Source: Devosia lacusdianchii
Lineage (GTDB): Bacteria > Pseudomonadota > Alphaproteobacteria > Rhizobiales > Devosiaceae
NCBI RefSeq assembly: GCF_022429625.1
Contig: NZ_CP092483.1
Location: 2,914,001-2,978,000, forward strand
Direction of reading: 5' to 3'
Length of the DNA stretch: 64,000 bases
In this document: positions 52,650 through 64,000 of the stretch, piece after piece
Position numbering within the stretch: the stretch's first letter is position 1
How the letters are laid out: each line of letters starts with the position of its first letter
The notes under the pieces: model-generated
The model's input: only the letters and a program-made list of their open reading frames with translations
Told to the model about the DNA's origin: nothing
Database searches by the model: none
Position numbers and translations under genes: made by a program

Positions 52650-53687
52650 ATGGAACTCGGACTTTACTCTTTCGCCGAAAACACCCCCGATCCGCTAAAC
52701 GGCGACCGGCTGCAGAGCCCCGCCGATAGGCTCAAGGATTTGCTCGAGGAAATCGAGCTGGCCGATCAGCTCGGCCTGGCATTCTATGGCCTGGGCGAGC
52801 ACCACCGCCCCGATTTCGTGGCCTCGGCGCCTGTGACCATTCTCGCTGCCGCCGCCGCGCGCACCAAGAATATCCGCCTGTCGACCGCGGTGACGGTCCT
52901 GAGCTCTGACGACCCGGTCCGCGTCCACCAGCAATTCGCCACCCTTGACCTGCTCAGCAATGGCCGCGCCGAGATCATGGCCGGCCGCGGTTCCTTCGTC
53001 GAAAGCTTCCCGCTCTTCGGCCTCGACCTCAACGACTACGACAGCCTGTTCGAGGAGAAGCTCGAAATGCTGCTGAAAATCCGCGAGGGCGGCAAGGTCG
53101 CCTGGCCGGGCAGCAGCCATACCAAACCCATTCCCGGCATCGAAATCTACCCCAAGCCGGTGCAAGACCCGCTACCCGTCTGGATCGCCGTCGGTGGCAC
53201 GCCCAATTCGGTCGCCCGCGCCGCCTATTACGGCCTCCCCCTGATGATTGCCATCATCGGCGGCCAACCCCGCCAGTTCGCACCCCTGGTCGACTTCTAC
53301 CGCGAAACCGCCGAAAAGGTCGGCCGCGATCCAAAGTCCCTGCCGGTCGGCATTTGCTCGCATGGTTTCATCGCTGCCGACGGCCAGGACGCCCGCGACA
53401 TCGCCTTCCCGGCCCACAGCGCCGCCATGAGCCGCATCGGCAAGGAGCGCGGCTGGCCGCCAACCACTCGCGCCCAGTTCGATGCCAGCGCGACGCCCAA
53501 CGGCGCCTACTTCATGGGCTCGCCGCAGGAGGTGATCGACAAGATCCTGATGCAGCACGAATGGTTCAAGCACGACCGCTTCGGCCTGCAACTGAGCGTC
53601 GGCACCCTGCCCCACGACAAGGTCATGAAAGCCATCGAGCTCTACGGCACGGTGGTGAAGCCGGCGGTGGACAAGGCCCTGGCCTAG
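52650..53687 (+). CDS. LLM-class flavin-dependent oxidoreductase
   Basis: A 345-residue member of the bacterial luciferase-like monooxygenase family. Features include [12 protein letters not shown] near the start, [59 protein letters not shown] and [20 protein letters not shown]. Members use FMN or F420; the substrate cannot be told. The ATG at 52650, preceded by CCAGGAG, is preferred over 52626. It converges with the DUF4424 gene with a 4-nt overlap. Confidence 0.9.
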   Translation: MELGLYSFAENTPDPLNGDRLQSPADRLKDLLEEIELADQLGLAFYGLGEHHRPDFVASAPVTILAAAAARTKNIRLSTAVTVLSSDDPVRVHQQFATLDLLSNGRAEIMAGRGSFVESFPLFGLDLNDYDSLFEEKLEMLLKIREGGKVAWPGSSHTKPIPGIEIYPKPVQDPLPVWIAVGGTPNSVARAAYYGLPLMIAIIGGQPRQFAPLVDFYRETAEKVGRDPKSLPVGICSHGFIAADGQDARDIAFPAHSAAMSRIGKERGWPPTTRAQFDASATPNGAYFMGSPQEVIDKILMQHEWFKHDRFGLQLSVGTLPHDKVMKAIELYGTVVKPAVDKALA

Positions 53688-54658
53688 TCGAAAAAGTAGA
53701 AGAACACCCGCACGTCTCGGTCGGGAACATAGTCCTTTGCCGTGAACCCCCATTCATGCTCACCGAGCTGGGTGGGGGCGACCGGGCAGGACGCGAACAG
53801 CACACCGCTGTCGCTGGCGGCCCAGTTTTCGGGTTGGCTGGCATCGATGGTCAGGTTGAACTCGCCGATCGGCCCGTGCCAATGCTTGGCCGTTTGGGTG
53901 ATGTAGTCGAGCTGGGCCACCTGATAATAGTGCCCATCGGCCTCTCGCGCCGCGATTTCGGCCCGCAGCGCATCGTCGACACAGGCACTATCGGCGTGTT
54001 CGCCCACCTCGTAGGTGCTGCCAAAATCCCCCGGCCACCCCATCAGCGGCTTATAGCGGATATCCACCTCGGTCTCGCCAGGGGTAAACTCCTGGCTCCA
54101 TTCATAGATCGCTTGGTAGTCCCACAGAGGATCGAGATAGCCACCCGGCTTGCCATAGACCAGACCCGCCGCCACCAGCGCAGTGGCCTCCTCCAGGCTG
54201 AGCTTTGCTGATTGGACCTGCCAGGTCTCATAGTCGCTGATCAGCGGCAGGCCAGCCGCCAATATCGTAGCGGTCACGTCCTTTTCGCCCAGCCAGGCAA
54301 ATTCATGCAGGATCGGGATCAGCGGGCGCTCGTCAACCGACACGCCGAAACCCAGATAGTTGCGCATGTCGCCGCCACTGCCCTCGACGGCTCCAACGGA
54401 GTCAGGCGTATCGGGCGAGCTGGGCACGCGCGGCAGGGGGAAACCGATGGTGACAGTTTGCGGTTCAGCAGCTGTCGAAACGAACCTGTACTGAACCCGG
54501 ACCTCACCCGGGCCGAGACGCAAATCCTCCCGGGCGATGGAGATATCGGCGCTGTCCTTGAACTCGACGCCGCCGGCGGGAAAGCTCGCCATGGCGCCAT
54601 TGGCAAAGGCGGGCGTCGATCCCAGCAATATCAGCAGCGCAGAAAGCCATGGCTTCAT
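53684..54658 (-). CDS. secreted DUF4424 protein
   Basis: A 324-residue protein with a signal peptide ([19 protein letters not shown]). The DUF4424 domain begins [20 protein letters not shown], and a C-terminal F-T[15 protein letters not shown] segment ends it. It has paired Cys residues near the end (for example LFASCPVAP). Function unknown; such proteins look periplasmic. The tail overlaps the convergent flavin oxidoreductase gene. Confidence 0.85.
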   Translation of the reverse strand: MKPWLSALLILLGSTPAFANGAMASFPAGGVEFKDSADISIAREDLRLGPGEVRVQYRFVSTAAEPQTVTIGFPLPRVPSSPDTPDSVGAVEGSGGDMRNYLGFGVSVDERPLIPILHEFAWLGEKDVTATILAAGLPLISDYETWQVQSAKLSLEEATALVAAGLVYGKPGGYLDPLWDYQAIYEWSQEFTPGETEVDIRYKPLMGWPGDFGSTYEVGEHADSACVDDALRAEIAAREADGHYYQVAQLDYITQTAKHWHGPIGEFNLTIDASQPENWAASDSGVLFASCPVAPTQLGEHEWGFTAKDYVPDRDVRVFFYFFD

Positions 54659-54751
54659 CGGTCTGTCCCTCCGATAGGCATTGTTGCCGATGGACGGACG
54701 GATAGGAAGCGCCTTGCCGTACCAGTAGCTACTGGCCGGCGGCCGGCATCA

Positions 54752-54973
54752 TCACTTGCCCGAGCGCTTGATCGTCTTGATAGCGAGCGGCGGCAGGCCA
54801 GACTTTTCGGAAATGGCGCGATCCTGTTCCATGATCGCGGTGCGCGCCGGCTCGTCGCCATCGAGGCCGCCGAGCAGATTGGCATCAACCTTGCGGTTCG
54901 AGCGCTGGCTGCCGTCCTCGTAGACGACATCGAACATCACGAATTCACTGCGGGCGGTTGGTTTCTTGGCCAT
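54752..54973 (-). CDS. small conserved hypothetical protein
   Basis: A 73-residue basic protein starting MAKKPTARSEFVMFDVVYED and ending LPPLAIKTIKRSGK. Short homologues occur widely in Rhizobiales; no domain is named. It is upstream of the DUF4424 gene on the same strand. The ATG at 54973 has AGGAGACAGACA before it. It might be a small DNA- or protein-binding factor. Confidence 0.65.
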   Translation of the reverse strand: MAKKPTARSEFVMFDVVYEDGSQRSNRKVDANLLGGLDGDEPARTAIMEQDRAISEKSGLPPLAIKTIKRSGK

Positions 54974-55058
54974 TTGTCTGTCTCCTATGCGGCAGGCCGG
55001 GCTCGCCGGATCATATGATCCGCGAGTTCCCGCGCGTGCCATAAACTGGGGTAACGGG

Positions 55059-55349
55059 CTAGCGGAAGATGTGCTCGCCCTGCTCATCGATGATCTGCCG
55101 CCCTTTGGACAGCGCGATGGCGGTCAAATCCTCGCGCGAACTCATCCTGTCAGCACGCACGAAGCGGTAAGTCTTGAGCTCGCCGCCGATATCCTTCTCG
55201 ATCGTGCCGGCCAACTGCAGCTCGCTGCCCGCCTTCATCTCGACGGCCTTGATCAAGAAGCCCTTATAGCTCTCTTCGCCGAGCACCTTGTCGCCGGCCG
55301 GTTCGCTGGCAGCCGAGCCACCACCAAAAAGCTTCTTCAAAAACGACAT
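55059..55349 (-). CDS. HlyU-family protein
   Basis: A 96-residue member of the HlyU (PF10115) family. It begins MSFLKKLFGGG, and the core has YKGFLIKAVEMKAGSELQLA and YRFVRADRMSSREDLTAIA, ending KGRQIIDEQGEHIFR. HlyU was named as a haemolysin activator in Vibrio, but these alphaproteobacterial relatives have no proven role. Confidence 0.85.
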   Translation of the reverse strand: MSFLKKLFGGGSAASEPAGDKVLGEESYKGFLIKAVEMKAGSELQLAGTIEKDIGGELKTYRFVRADRMSSREDLTAIALSKGRQIIDEQGEHIFR

Positions 55350-55373
55350 GGCGCGTCTCCTGTTTCGTCCCGG

Positions 55374-55667
55374 TCAGCGCCTGCGGCGCACCGGCAGCGG
55401 CAATTGTAGTTCGCCGCGCTTTTGCATTTCCTCGCGCAGCCAGCCTGGCGAGATATCGAAGTGGTTCGGCCAGGTCGGCACGCCGTTCTTCAATTCGACC
55501 GTGCCAAAGAAGCGCCGGTCGCGCAACGGTTCGGTGCCCTCGCCACGCTCCCCGATCATCGGGGCCGCGTCGAACGTGCCGGACGACCCATCGGAAAAAG
55601 TCACCACCAGCCTGAATGGCACGATGGCCCGGATGCTGGTGAGCTTGAGGCGGCTAGGGCTATCCAT
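55374..55667 (-). CDS. DUF2442 domain protein
   Basis: A 97-residue protein with a DUF2442-type fold: LTSIRAIVPFRLVVTFSDGS, a FDAAPMI segment, and FGTVELKNGVPTWPNHFDIS. Such proteins are often in toxin-antitoxin-like or regulatory contexts, but no partner is evident here. It starts at 55667 and lies 24 bp from the HlyU gene, in the same orientation. Confidence 0.75.
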   Translation of the reverse strand: MDSPSRLKLTSIRAIVPFRLVVTFSDGSSGTFDAAPMIGERGEGTEPLRDRRFFGTVELKNGVPTWPNHFDISPGWLREEMQKRGELQLPLPVRRRR

Positions 55668-55694
55668 GTTCCGTAGCGCCCCCCCCAACCCGGC

Positions 55695-55754
55695 GTCATA
55701 CCGGCGAAGGCCGGTATCCATCTTGGTATCAGGATGGACCCGGTCTTCGCCGGG
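55695..55754. repeat. intergenic palindromic repeat unit (CCGGCGAAGGCCGG type)
   Basis: Three nested inverted repeats: ACCGGC-GAAG-GCCGGT (55700-55715), TCCATC/GATGGA around TTGGTATCAG, and CCCGG-TCTTCG-CCGGG (55739-55754). This compound element is frequent between genes of Hyphomicrobiales. It lies just after rpoD and before the DUF2442 gene. Confidence 0.7.
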
Positions 55755-55771
55755 TGCACCTGCTTTTTTGA

Positions 55772-57847
<2,076 letters not shown>

Positions 57848-58034
57848 CTGGTACTCCGTCGGATCCCGCAAGCGCCCGGGTCCGGGTAAGGCTTAAGTGG
57901 TGACACCTCAAGGCAAGGTAAAGGGTTGGTCGCTAAAGCGTTAACGCCTCAAAGCGCGACTAGGTTCGCCTCGGAATTTATTGCACATCGCCATATGCAA
58001 AATCGCGCGTACCCGCGGGTTTCTAGAGTCACCC

Positions 58035-59969
58035 CTAAAAACTGCGTGTCGCGCGTCCCGATAACGAACCAAATCCTTCGATCAATGCCTCTGTGCCATC
58101 GACAGTGGTAATCTGGTTCTTGATGTCCCGCAGCCTTTCAAAGGTTTCTTCGCTCGGGTCTTCGCCCAGCGCCGCTTCGGCTGCCTTGAGTTCCCTATTT
58201 AGCTGAACTTTCTTGTTATGCAAGGCCAGGGCGTGACTCAATCCGGTCTCGGCGTCCACGAGAGCGATCTCCGAGGCGATCTGCCACACCCCCTGCCGGT
58301 TGAGCACGTCGGCCATCCGATCCAGCGCCGCGCCATGTCCGCGCACGCCCAGCGCCGACCTCAAGTCCGCGCTCGATATGTCGTGATGGCGCACCACGAG
58401 GCCCAAAATTTCGCTCATCACTTTTTGTGCTGCCGGCGTTTCGAAGTCGAGCGCCGCCAGAATTTCGAACTTGTCGTCGACCAGCGCCGGATGGTTGACG
58501 AGGCTCAGGATAATGGTGGCCTCGCGCGGCGTGGCATCGGCCACAGAGCCCGGCTTCAGCAGCCGCGAGTTACGCAAGGTGTCGCTGACCACCAGTCGAG
58601 GCGTGCCCCCGCGCGGATAGCCGTAGGCGCCGCTTTGACCATAGCGCTGCTGCCCATTGCGCGGCTCGAACCGATTCTGCCGCACCGGCGCCAGAAACGC
58701 CCGCAACTTCTCATCGAACGCCTGCGCGTAGTGAAAGCGCACCGAGCTGTCCTGAATCGAGTTGGCGCGCTCCCGCAGCCGCGCCTGCAACGCTGCACGC
58801 GCCTCCGGCGTCTCCGGCACCAGACCGCCCGTCTCCATGCTCCAGATCACGTCGGACAAGCTGCGCGCCCGATCGAGCACATCGGCAAACGCGCCCCTGC
58901 CCTGCGCCTTGATCAGGTCATCAGGGTCCTGCCCCTCCGGCAGCGTGGCGATCTTGACCGTAAAACCGGGCTTCAGATGCGGCATCACCAGGTCGGCCGA
59001 GCGCTCGGCCGCCTTAAGCCCCGCCTTGTCGCCGTCAAAACAGAGGATCGGATCGGGCGACATGCGCCAGAGCAACTGGAGGTGCTCCTCGGTCAAGGCT
59101 GTGCCCAGGGGCGCCACGGTGCCTTCGAAGCCGGCCGACACCGCGGCGATCACATCGAGATAGCCTTCCACCACCACGACCGCGCTGCCATCGCGCGCCG
59201 CGCTGCGAGCGTTTTGCCCATTGTAGAGCGTCTGGCGCTTATGAAAGAGCTCTGTCTCCGGCGAGTTGAGGTACTTGGCCGGCACGTCTGGCGACATTGC
59301 CCTGCCGCCAAAGGCGATCACCCGACCACGAAAATCGGTGATCGGGAACATCACCCGGTTGCGGAACCGGTCATAGGTCAGCGGATCATCGTCGCGGCTG
59401 GCGACGAGGCCGGTATCGATCATGTCCTGCGCCGACACCCCGTTCAGCGCCAGATGCTCCTTGAGCCCATTGCGGCTGTCGGGCGCAAAACCGATGCGGA
59501 AGCGCGTCTGGCTCTGGGCCGACACCCCACGCTCGAACAGATAGCCACGCGCCCGCGCCCCGATATTGTGCTGCAGCGCCGCCTCGAAATACTTGGTCGC
59601 CAACTCCATGACGTCGATCAGGCTCTTGCGCTCGGCTTCACGCTTCTCCTGTCGTTCATCACGTGCCGGCATCGGCACGCCGGCCATGCCCGCAAGCTTT
59701 TCCACCGCCTCGGGAAAGCTCATCCCGGCCTTCTCGGTCAAGAACCGGAAGTGATCGCCCGACACCCCGCAGCCAAAGCAATGGTAGATGCCGCGCCGGT
59801 CATCGGCGTGAAAGCTCGGGCTCTTCTCGCCATGAAACGGGCAACAGGCCCACATGTCGCCCTTGGCCGGCTGGCTCTTGCGCTTGTCCCAGATGACGTG
59901 CTCGCCCACCACCTGCGTTATCGGCAGGCGCTGACGGATTTCGTCGAGGAACTGGTCGGAAAAGCGCAT
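58035..59969 (-). CDS. dnaG: DNA primase DnaG
   Basis: A 644-residue replication primase. The N-terminal zinc site is C43-x2-H46...C64-x2-C67 (CPFHGEKSPSF then YHCFGCGVSGD). The catalytic core with a TOPRIM domain has VVVEGYLDVIA and the DGD motif in CFDGDKAGLKA. A C-terminal helicase-binding helical part ends it. The ATG at 59969 is the classic MRFSDQF start; the longer frame to 59999 is unlikely. The gap to rpoD is 187 bp with no clear feature beyond a possible promoter. Confidence 0.97.
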   Translation of the reverse strand: MRFSDQFLDEIRQRLPITQVVGEHVIWDKRKSQPAKGDMWACCPFHGEKSPSFHADDRRGIYHCFGCGVSGDHFRFLTEKAGMSFPEAVEKLAGMAGVPMPARDERQEKREAERKSLIDVMELATKYFEAALQHNIGARARGYLFERGVSAQSQTRFRIGFAPDSRNGLKEHLALNGVSAQDMIDTGLVASRDDDPLTYDRFRNRVMFPITDFRGRVIAFGGRAMSPDVPAKYLNSPETELFHKRQTLYNGQNARSAARDGSAVVVVEGYLDVIAAVSAGFEGTVAPLGTALTEEHLQLLWRMSPDPILCFDGDKAGLKAAERSADLVMPHLKPGFTVKIATLPEGQDPDDLIKAQGRGAFADVLDRARSLSDVIWSMETGGLVPETPEARAALQARLRERANSIQDSSVRFHYAQAFDEKLRAFLAPVRQNRFEPRNGQQRYGQSGAYGYPRGGTPRLVVSDTLRNSRLLKPGSVADATPREATIILSLVNHPALVDDKFEILAALDFETPAAQKVMSEILGLVVRHHDISSADLRSALGVRGHGAALDRMADVLNRQGVWQIASEIALVDAETGLSHALALHNKKVQLNRELKAAEAALGEDPSEETFERLRDIKNQITTVDGTEALIEGFGSLSGRATRSF

Positions 59970-60060
59970 GAGGCTTAGATAGGCGCTTGGCGCCGCCAAG
60001 TCATCACTATCGCGAGGAGTTCCCCACTGTCCTCTGCGTCAGCCCCAGCGATGCGCCACG

Positions 60061-60588
60061 CTAGTATCCTCGCATGACCAGCCGGACGCTCTTTCCATTC
60101 TCGATGGTGACGCGTTCCAGGATGGAAAACTGCAGAAACATGACCTCGCTGGGAAGGTGGATCATGGCGATGACGTAATATTCCCCGTCGGCAACGCGGT
60201 CAAAACTGAAGGAGCCGCCCGACGTGGCAATCGTCTTGCGCATGTTTTGCTTGTAAAGCGGATCCGCGTCGGGCAGTTGCACGCCCCTACCCTGTTGCTT
60301 CCGGTCGCCATAGATGGCGGCAATACGCTCGTCCGCATAGGCGGTCCGGGGCACAAGGAACACATCCGTGCCGACCGCGCGAAGCAGCTTGCCGTTATTC
60401 CGGCGGACAAAGGCTTGTCCGCTGATTTTCGCGCGCCCGCTCGCATTGATAAACGCCGCAGACTGGGGATCAAACGACGCCGTCAACACCACCGGCGTCC
60501 GCAGCGATGCGCAGCCTGAAATCAGGGAAACGACAATCAGGATCGTGATCAAACGCCAAGCAGCGCGATATCCATACACCACAGCCAT
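60061..60588 (-). CDS. putative lipoprotein of unknown function
   Basis: A 175-residue protein with a lipoprotein signal (WRLITILIVVSLISGCASL; lipobox LISGC, acylated Cys about 27). The mature part starts with a VVLTASFDPQSAAFINASG stretch and contains two beta-rich segments (GQAFVRRNNGKLLRAVGTD and SGGSFSFDRVADGEYYVIAM). The last resembles a carboxypeptidase-regulatory-like fold. Start at 60588, the ATG just before the signal. Function unknown. Confidence 0.75.
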   Translation of the reverse strand: MAVVYGYRAAWRLITILIVVSLISGCASLRTPVVLTASFDPQSAAFINASGRAKISGQAFVRRNNGKLLRAVGTDVFLVPRTAYADERIAAIYGDRKQQGRGVQLPDADPLYKQNMRKTIATSGGSFSFDRVADGEYYVIAMIHLPSEVMFLQFSILERVTIENGKSVRLVMRGY

Positions 60589-60714
60589 GACTGCCCCAAA
60601 GCCGTTTGTTCCCGATATGTACTCATGCCGTTTTGGCCGAGTCAAGCAGGGGACGGTGTCAGGGGCCAACGCCACGCTTGAGAGGCGCTTGCGCCGCCCG
60701 CTACAGTCTTCAAT

Positions 60715-61155
60715 ATGAAATCGGCAGCCATCCCAGCAATCAGAGCAGAACAACCACCCTTGGCATCCATCCAGAAGTTCCCACTCCGCATCTTCGTCCT
60801 GTTCACTGCCATTCCCGCCCTGCTCATAGGCGGCGGTCTCTGGTATCTGTCGAGCCTGTTGCCGTCCTGTGCAACCGCGCAGCATGCGCGCATCACCTCG
60901 CCCGATAACCAGTTCGATCTTGTTGTTTTCTCGCGCGATTGCGGCGCGACCACTGGCTTCAACACCCAGGCCGCCCTGATCCCGTCAGGCGAGGACCTGC
61001 CCTACGACGCCGCGAGCTTCCTCTCCATCGGTGTCGCTGCTGATCTGGAGCCCCGCTGGGACGGCTTCGGCAATATCGAAGTCACCGTCCCCCCCGGCGC
61101 ACAAATCTATCGCCAGGACGAGTCGGTAGCCGGCGTCTCGGTGATCTACCGCTAG
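60715..61155 (+). CDS. hypothetical membrane protein, DUF5412-like
   Basis: A 146-residue protein with one N-terminal membrane helix (FPLRIFVLFTAIPALLIGG, about 22-40). A periplasmic beta-rich domain follows, with DLVVFSRDCGATTGFNTQAA and VPPGAQIYRQDESVAGVSVI. The CGATTGFNTQ motif recurs in small uncharacterised proteobacterial proteins. The start is uncertain: MKSAAIPAI at 60715, or a later ATG or GTG. It is divergent from the lipoprotein gene. Confidence 0.7.
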   Translation: MKSAAIPAIRAEQPPLASIQKFPLRIFVLFTAIPALLIGGGLWYLSSLLPSCATAQHARITSPDNQFDLVVFSRDCGATTGFNTQAALIPSGEDLPYDAASFLSIGVAADLEPRWDGFGNIEVTVPPGAQIYRQDESVAGVSVIYR

Positions 61156-61190
61156 GCGCAACCGCGGATCGCTGCGGCACGTTGAGCGAG

Positions 61191-62084
61191 ATGACCGACA
61201 CCATAGTCGAAACTCTTACCCGGCCTCTGCCCAAGAACTACCGTCGGCGCTGGCGTCGTGTGCTCTGGCGCACCGCCAAATCCATGACGCAGATGGACAC
61301 ATCCATGCGCTGCGCTGGCGTAGCCTATTTCGGCTTCCTGTCGCTGTTTCCCGCCGTTGCCACGGTGGTGCTGCTGCTCGGATTGTTCGCCAAACCCATA
61401 TTTCTGGCAAACATGGTGGAGCGCCTCGAGGGCCTCGTACCCGAAATGGCCCTTCAATTGCTTGCCGGTCAGTTGGTAGCCCTGCTGGAACAACCGCGCG
61501 CCGGCTTGGGTATTGGTTTGCTGTTGTCATCAGGTATAGCCGTGTGGAGTGGATCGCGCGGCGTCGCTGCCCTGATCTTCGCAACCTCACGGACGCGGCC
61601 CGAGCCGGAAAAGCGCAGCCTCGTCACGTCGATCGTTGTGGCCATCGCGACGACGCTGCTAGCAGGCATCGCCATGGTCGTCGTGCTGACCCTTGTGGCC
61701 GTGATTCCGGCTTACTTCTCTGCCTTGCCCTGGCTCGCGGACAACCAGTTACTGCTGCTGTTTCTGCGTTGGCCGGTTCTGCTGATCCTGGGCGTCCTGC
61801 TGATCGCGGCCTTCTATCGCTTCGCGCCCGACCGCAAGGCAAAGAAGGCGCGGTGGATCTGGCCCGGCGCAAGCATAGCGACCCTGCTCTGGCTGTTCGT
61901 CTGCGCCATATTCTCGTTCTACGTCGAGCGGCTCGGCAATTTCGAGGCCAGCTTCGGCTCGCTGGCGACGGCCATCGTACTGCTCCTCTGGATGTACAAT
62001 TCAGCGCTCATCGTCGTGCTCGGTGCCACCATCAACGCCGAGCTGGAACGAGAAGTGCTGTCCGAGAGGGCCCTGGCGATCTAG
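61191..62084 (+). CDS. YihY/virulence factor BrkB family membrane protein
   Basis: A 297-residue inner-membrane protein with about six helices and the YihY/BrkB layout. It begins with a positively charged N-terminus, then CAGVAYFGFLSLFPAVATVV, GLLLSSGIAVWSGSRGVAAL and YRFAPDRKAKKARWIWPGA. The C-terminal helix LLLWMYNSALIVVLGATINA is the most conserved part. Proposed roles include transport or envelope stress. The ATG at 61191 is chosen over a TTG at 61182. Confidence 0.85.
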   Translation: MTDTIVETLTRPLPKNYRRRWRRVLWRTAKSMTQMDTSMRCAGVAYFGFLSLFPAVATVVLLLGLFAKPIFLANMVERLEGLVPEMALQLLAGQLVALLEQPRAGLGIGLLLSSGIAVWSGSRGVAALIFATSRTRPEPEKRSLVTSIVVAIATTLLAGIAMVVVLTLVAVIPAYFSALPWLADNQLLLLFLRWPVLLILGVLLIAAFYRFAPDRKAKKARWIWPGASIATLLWLFVCAIFSFYVERLGNFEASFGSLATAIVLLLWMYNSALIVVLGATINAELEREVLSERALAI

Positions 62085-62644
62085 GCGGCCTTGCTGCGCT
62101 GATAGAGCCGCCAGGCCCAGCCGAAGAGGCCGAACGCGAAGAACACCAGCAGCACCCCGCCGAAGATCACGCTAATGGAGGCGCTGAGCAGCGGGAAGAA
62201 CAGGAAGACTAGGCCGAGCAGGATGTAGGACACGCCCGACAGCACCACCGGCCAGATGCGGGCATAGTGCTCGCGCTCGCGGGTGATGACCACGATCTGC
62301 ATGATGCCCACGATTAGCGCCGCGATACCGACGAGGCTCGCCATAAAGGTGACGGTGAAGATGGTCGCCAGCAGCGGGCTGATCAGGATGAGAATACCCA
62401 GGATCAGCGAAAGCGCATTCGCAACCACATCGAACCAGTAATTGCCGCTCTTGCCGCCGCCGAAGGTGAGGCTCCACAGCCCCAGGACGCCGTCGACCAC
62501 CAGCAGGATGCCACCCGCCAGCACCAGCACCGTCAGCGCTTCTGCCGGCCAGATGATGGCATAAAGCCCCGCTAACAGCATGAGCACCCCGCGCAAGGCC
62601 GTCGCCAAGGCAAACCGTCTCTTCGTCTCAGCCGAAACCGCCAT
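62081..62644 (-). CDS. hdeD: HdeD family acid-resistance-type membrane protein
   Basis: A 187-residue protein with six short hydrophobic helices typical of HdeD: RGVLMLLAGLYAIIWP, the VDGVLGLWSLTFGG segment, ISPLLATIFTVTFMASLVGI and VLLVFFAFGLFGWAWRLYQR. HdeD proteins are linked to acid resistance in enterics; the role here is unknown. The ATG at 62644 has an excellent GGAGGCGAAA ribosome site. An ATG at 62656 is also possible. It converges on the YihY-type gene with a 4-nt overlap. Confidence 0.87.
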   Translation of the reverse strand: MAVSAETKRRFALATALRGVLMLLAGLYAIIWPAEALTVLVLAGGILLVVDGVLGLWSLTFGGGKSGNYWFDVVANALSLILGILILISPLLATIFTVTFMASLVGIAALIVGIMQIVVITREREHYARIWPVVLSGVSYILLGLVFLFFPLLSASISVIFGGVLLVFFAFGLFGWAWRLYQRSKAA

Positions 62645-62812
62645 TTTCGCCTCCATAGCGGCGGACTCGCCGCATATCCCGCACCGAGCTTAGCGCAGTC
62701 CTTGAAGCGGCCCAAGCACTTGCGCCTATAGATTCTCTATATCGTACCGCCGATTTTGTTGATTGCGAACAGTTTGGCGCTGTGGTTTGAGACCGTTTCA
62801 CTCGAGGCCCGC

Positions 62813-64000
62813 ATGTCCCTTCCGCTGATCGCCCTTTTTCTTGCCGCGTTCGCCTTTGGCACCACCGAGTTCGTTATCGCGGGCGTTCTTCCACAGGTTG
62901 CAGGCGGCCTTGGCGTCACCATCCCCATCGCGGGGTATCTCGTTTCCGGCTACGCCATCGGCATTGCTCTGGGCGGACCGCTGCTGACTTTCGCGACCAC
63001 AAATGTCGCCCGCCGCACCCTGCTGCTGGGCCTGATCGCTGCCTTTACCATCGGGCAAGTGGCATGTGCCCTCGCGCCGAGCTTCTCCGCCATGCTGGTC
63101 CTGCGTGTGCTGATCGCCATTGCTCATGGCAGCTTCTTTGGCATAGCCATGGTTGTCGCCACCGGCCTCGTTGCTCCGGAGCGCCGAGGCTTTGCCGTCG
63201 CCCTGATCTTGTCCGGCCTGACCGTCTCCAATGTGATAGGCGTGCCTCTGGGCGCGGCTATCGGGAATTACCTCGGCTGGCGCGCTACGTTCTGGGCCAT
63301 GGGCACGCTGGGACTGTTGGCCAGCCTTGCCATTGTGCTGTGGGTGCCTCGCACAAAGAACGCCGCTGCCTCTCGTCCTGATTTTCGCCACGAGGTCCGC
63401 GTGCTCGGCCGCCAACAGGCCTGGACATCGCTGATACTCATGCTGATGCTGATGCTCGGTCAGTTCGTGCCTTTCACCTACATCGCCCCCCTGTTGCAGG
63501 ACGTGACAGGCCTCGACCCGGCCTGGATTCCATGGGTGTTGCTGCTCAACGGTGTCGGCTCCACCATCGGCGTTTTTCTCGGCGGGCGGCTGGCGGATTG
63601 GAAGCTGATGCCGTCGCTGATCGCCATGCTGGCCTTGCAGGTCGTCGCCCTGCTCACCCTGTACCTGGCCGCCCCCTACCCGCTGCCGATGGTCGCCGCG
63701 ATATTTGTCTGGGGCGCGCTTAATTTCGCGATCGGGACCCCGATTCAAACGCGCATCCTCAGCTGGACCGCCGACGCACCCAGCCTGGCGTCTTCACTTA
63801 TCCCCTCGGGCTTCAATATCGGGATTGCCCTCGCCGCATTCATAGGCGGGACCATGTTGAACGCCGGCCTGGGCTATCGCAGCCTGCCCCTGCTGGGCGC
63901 TGTCGCATTGGCAGTAGCCGTGCTCGTGGCGTTTATCTCCTACGCTTGGGAGAAACGCAGCCTGGCCGTGCCACCCGTACCCGCCAATGCGCTAGCCGCA
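62813..64000 (+). CDS. MFS transporter, arabinose-efflux/sugar-efflux type (partial, C-terminus outside window)
   Basis: At least 396 residues of a 12-helix major facilitator. It starts MSLPLIALFLAAFAFGTTEF and holds DHA1-type motifs: GVLPQVAGGLGVTIPIAGYL, the A-loop LRVLIAIAHGSFFGIAMVVA, and a PLGAAIGNYLGWRATFWAMG core of helix 5. Such proteins export drugs or sugars. No in-frame stop occurs up to the window edge. Start at ATG 62813; no strong ribosome site is visible. The plus-strand frame has no stop within the window. Confidence 0.85.
   Translation, partial: MSLPLIALFLAAFAFGTTEFVIAGVLPQVAGGLGVTIPIAGYLVSGYAIGIALGGPLLTFATTNVARRTLLLGLIAAFTIGQVACALAPSFSAMLVLRVLIAIAHGSFFGIAMVVATGLVAPERRGFAVALILSGLTVSNVIGVPLGAAIGNYLGWRATFWAMGTLGLLASLAIVLWVPRTKNAAASRPDFRHEVRVLGRQQAWTSLILMLMLMLGQFVPFTYIAPLLQDVTGLDPAWIPWVLLLNGVGSTIGVFLGGRLADWKLMPSLIAMLALQVVALLTLYLAAPYPLPMVAAIFVWGALNFAIGTPIQTRILSWTADAPSLASSLIPSGFNIGIALAAFIGGTMLNAGLGYRSLPLLGAVALAVAVLVAFISYAWEKRSLAVPPVPANALAA

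Noticed and set aside
62798-63748. Minus-strand 316-codon frame opposite the MFS transporter
   Set aside because: The plus-strand frame from 62813 encodes a clear MFS protein; the minus frame is a Gly/Asp/Gln-rich shadow.

Overview
The window is high-GC chromosomal DNA of an alphaproteobacterium. A Devosia-like member of the Hyphomicrobiales is my best guess, an inference from gene content and style: the pstSCAB-phoU-phoB block, a xylX/xylA-type pair, paired DUF606 transporters, HlyU and DUF4189 proteins, and alphaproteobacterial intergenic palindromes. No 16S gene or other decisive marker is present.

Region 1 (1 to about 23955) is a mobile defence island. From the left edge, read on the minus strand, it carries a Tn7-like core transposition module (tnsA-tnsB-tnsC, with tnsC running off the window). 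Next come a soluble FtsH-like AAA+/zinc-protease gene broken by two single-base frameshifts plus a small overlapping partner, then a divergent zinc-ribbon orphan. These are followed by a complete type I BREX phage-defence operon (brxR-brxA-brxB-brxC-pglX-pglZ-brxL, all minus strand and tightly coupled). A HTH/coiled-coil protein and a divergent HEPN-like protein complete the island. The FtsH-like operon has a sigma70-like promoter (TTGACA-N17-TATCTG) whose -10 is covered by a perfect GTTC-N7-GTTC box, the alphaproteobacterial LexA consensus. The island ends 15 bp from the 3' end of a tRNA(CAU) gene, probably tRNA-Ile2. The end is TGT-initiated, with a 12-bp inverted repeat and two ATCGACTC repeats 21 bp apart, as expected of a Tn7-like transposon end. 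The other end lies outside the window.

Region 2 (24000 to 44500) is core metabolism and transport. It holds an IclR regulator; the phosphate regulon pstS-pstC-pstA-pstB-phoU-phoB behind a PhoB box; and a cobalamin-riboswitch-controlled operon on the minus strand (CbiX-like/[2Fe-2S] protein, then a BtuF-, BtuC- and BtuD-type ABC importer, all overlapping by 4 nt). Beside these lie a decayed ynfA; a MocR regulator divergent from an aminotransferase, with a perfect palindrome between them; two overlapping DUF606 transporters; and a xylX-xylA-like pair for the end of the oxidative pentose pathway. A SIMPL protein and an overlapping TauE/YjbQ pair close the region.

Region 3 (44500 to 64000) is mostly envelope and housekeeping. 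It contains a large Pro/Ala-rich OmpA-family protein, small membrane and secreted proteins, an SRPBCC protein with a divergent regulator, a luciferase-like flavin oxidoreductase, DUF4424, HlyU and DUF2442 proteins, rpoD (sigma70) and dnaG (primase). It ends with a lipoprotein, a YihY-type membrane protein, HdeD, and an MFS transporter that runs off the right edge.
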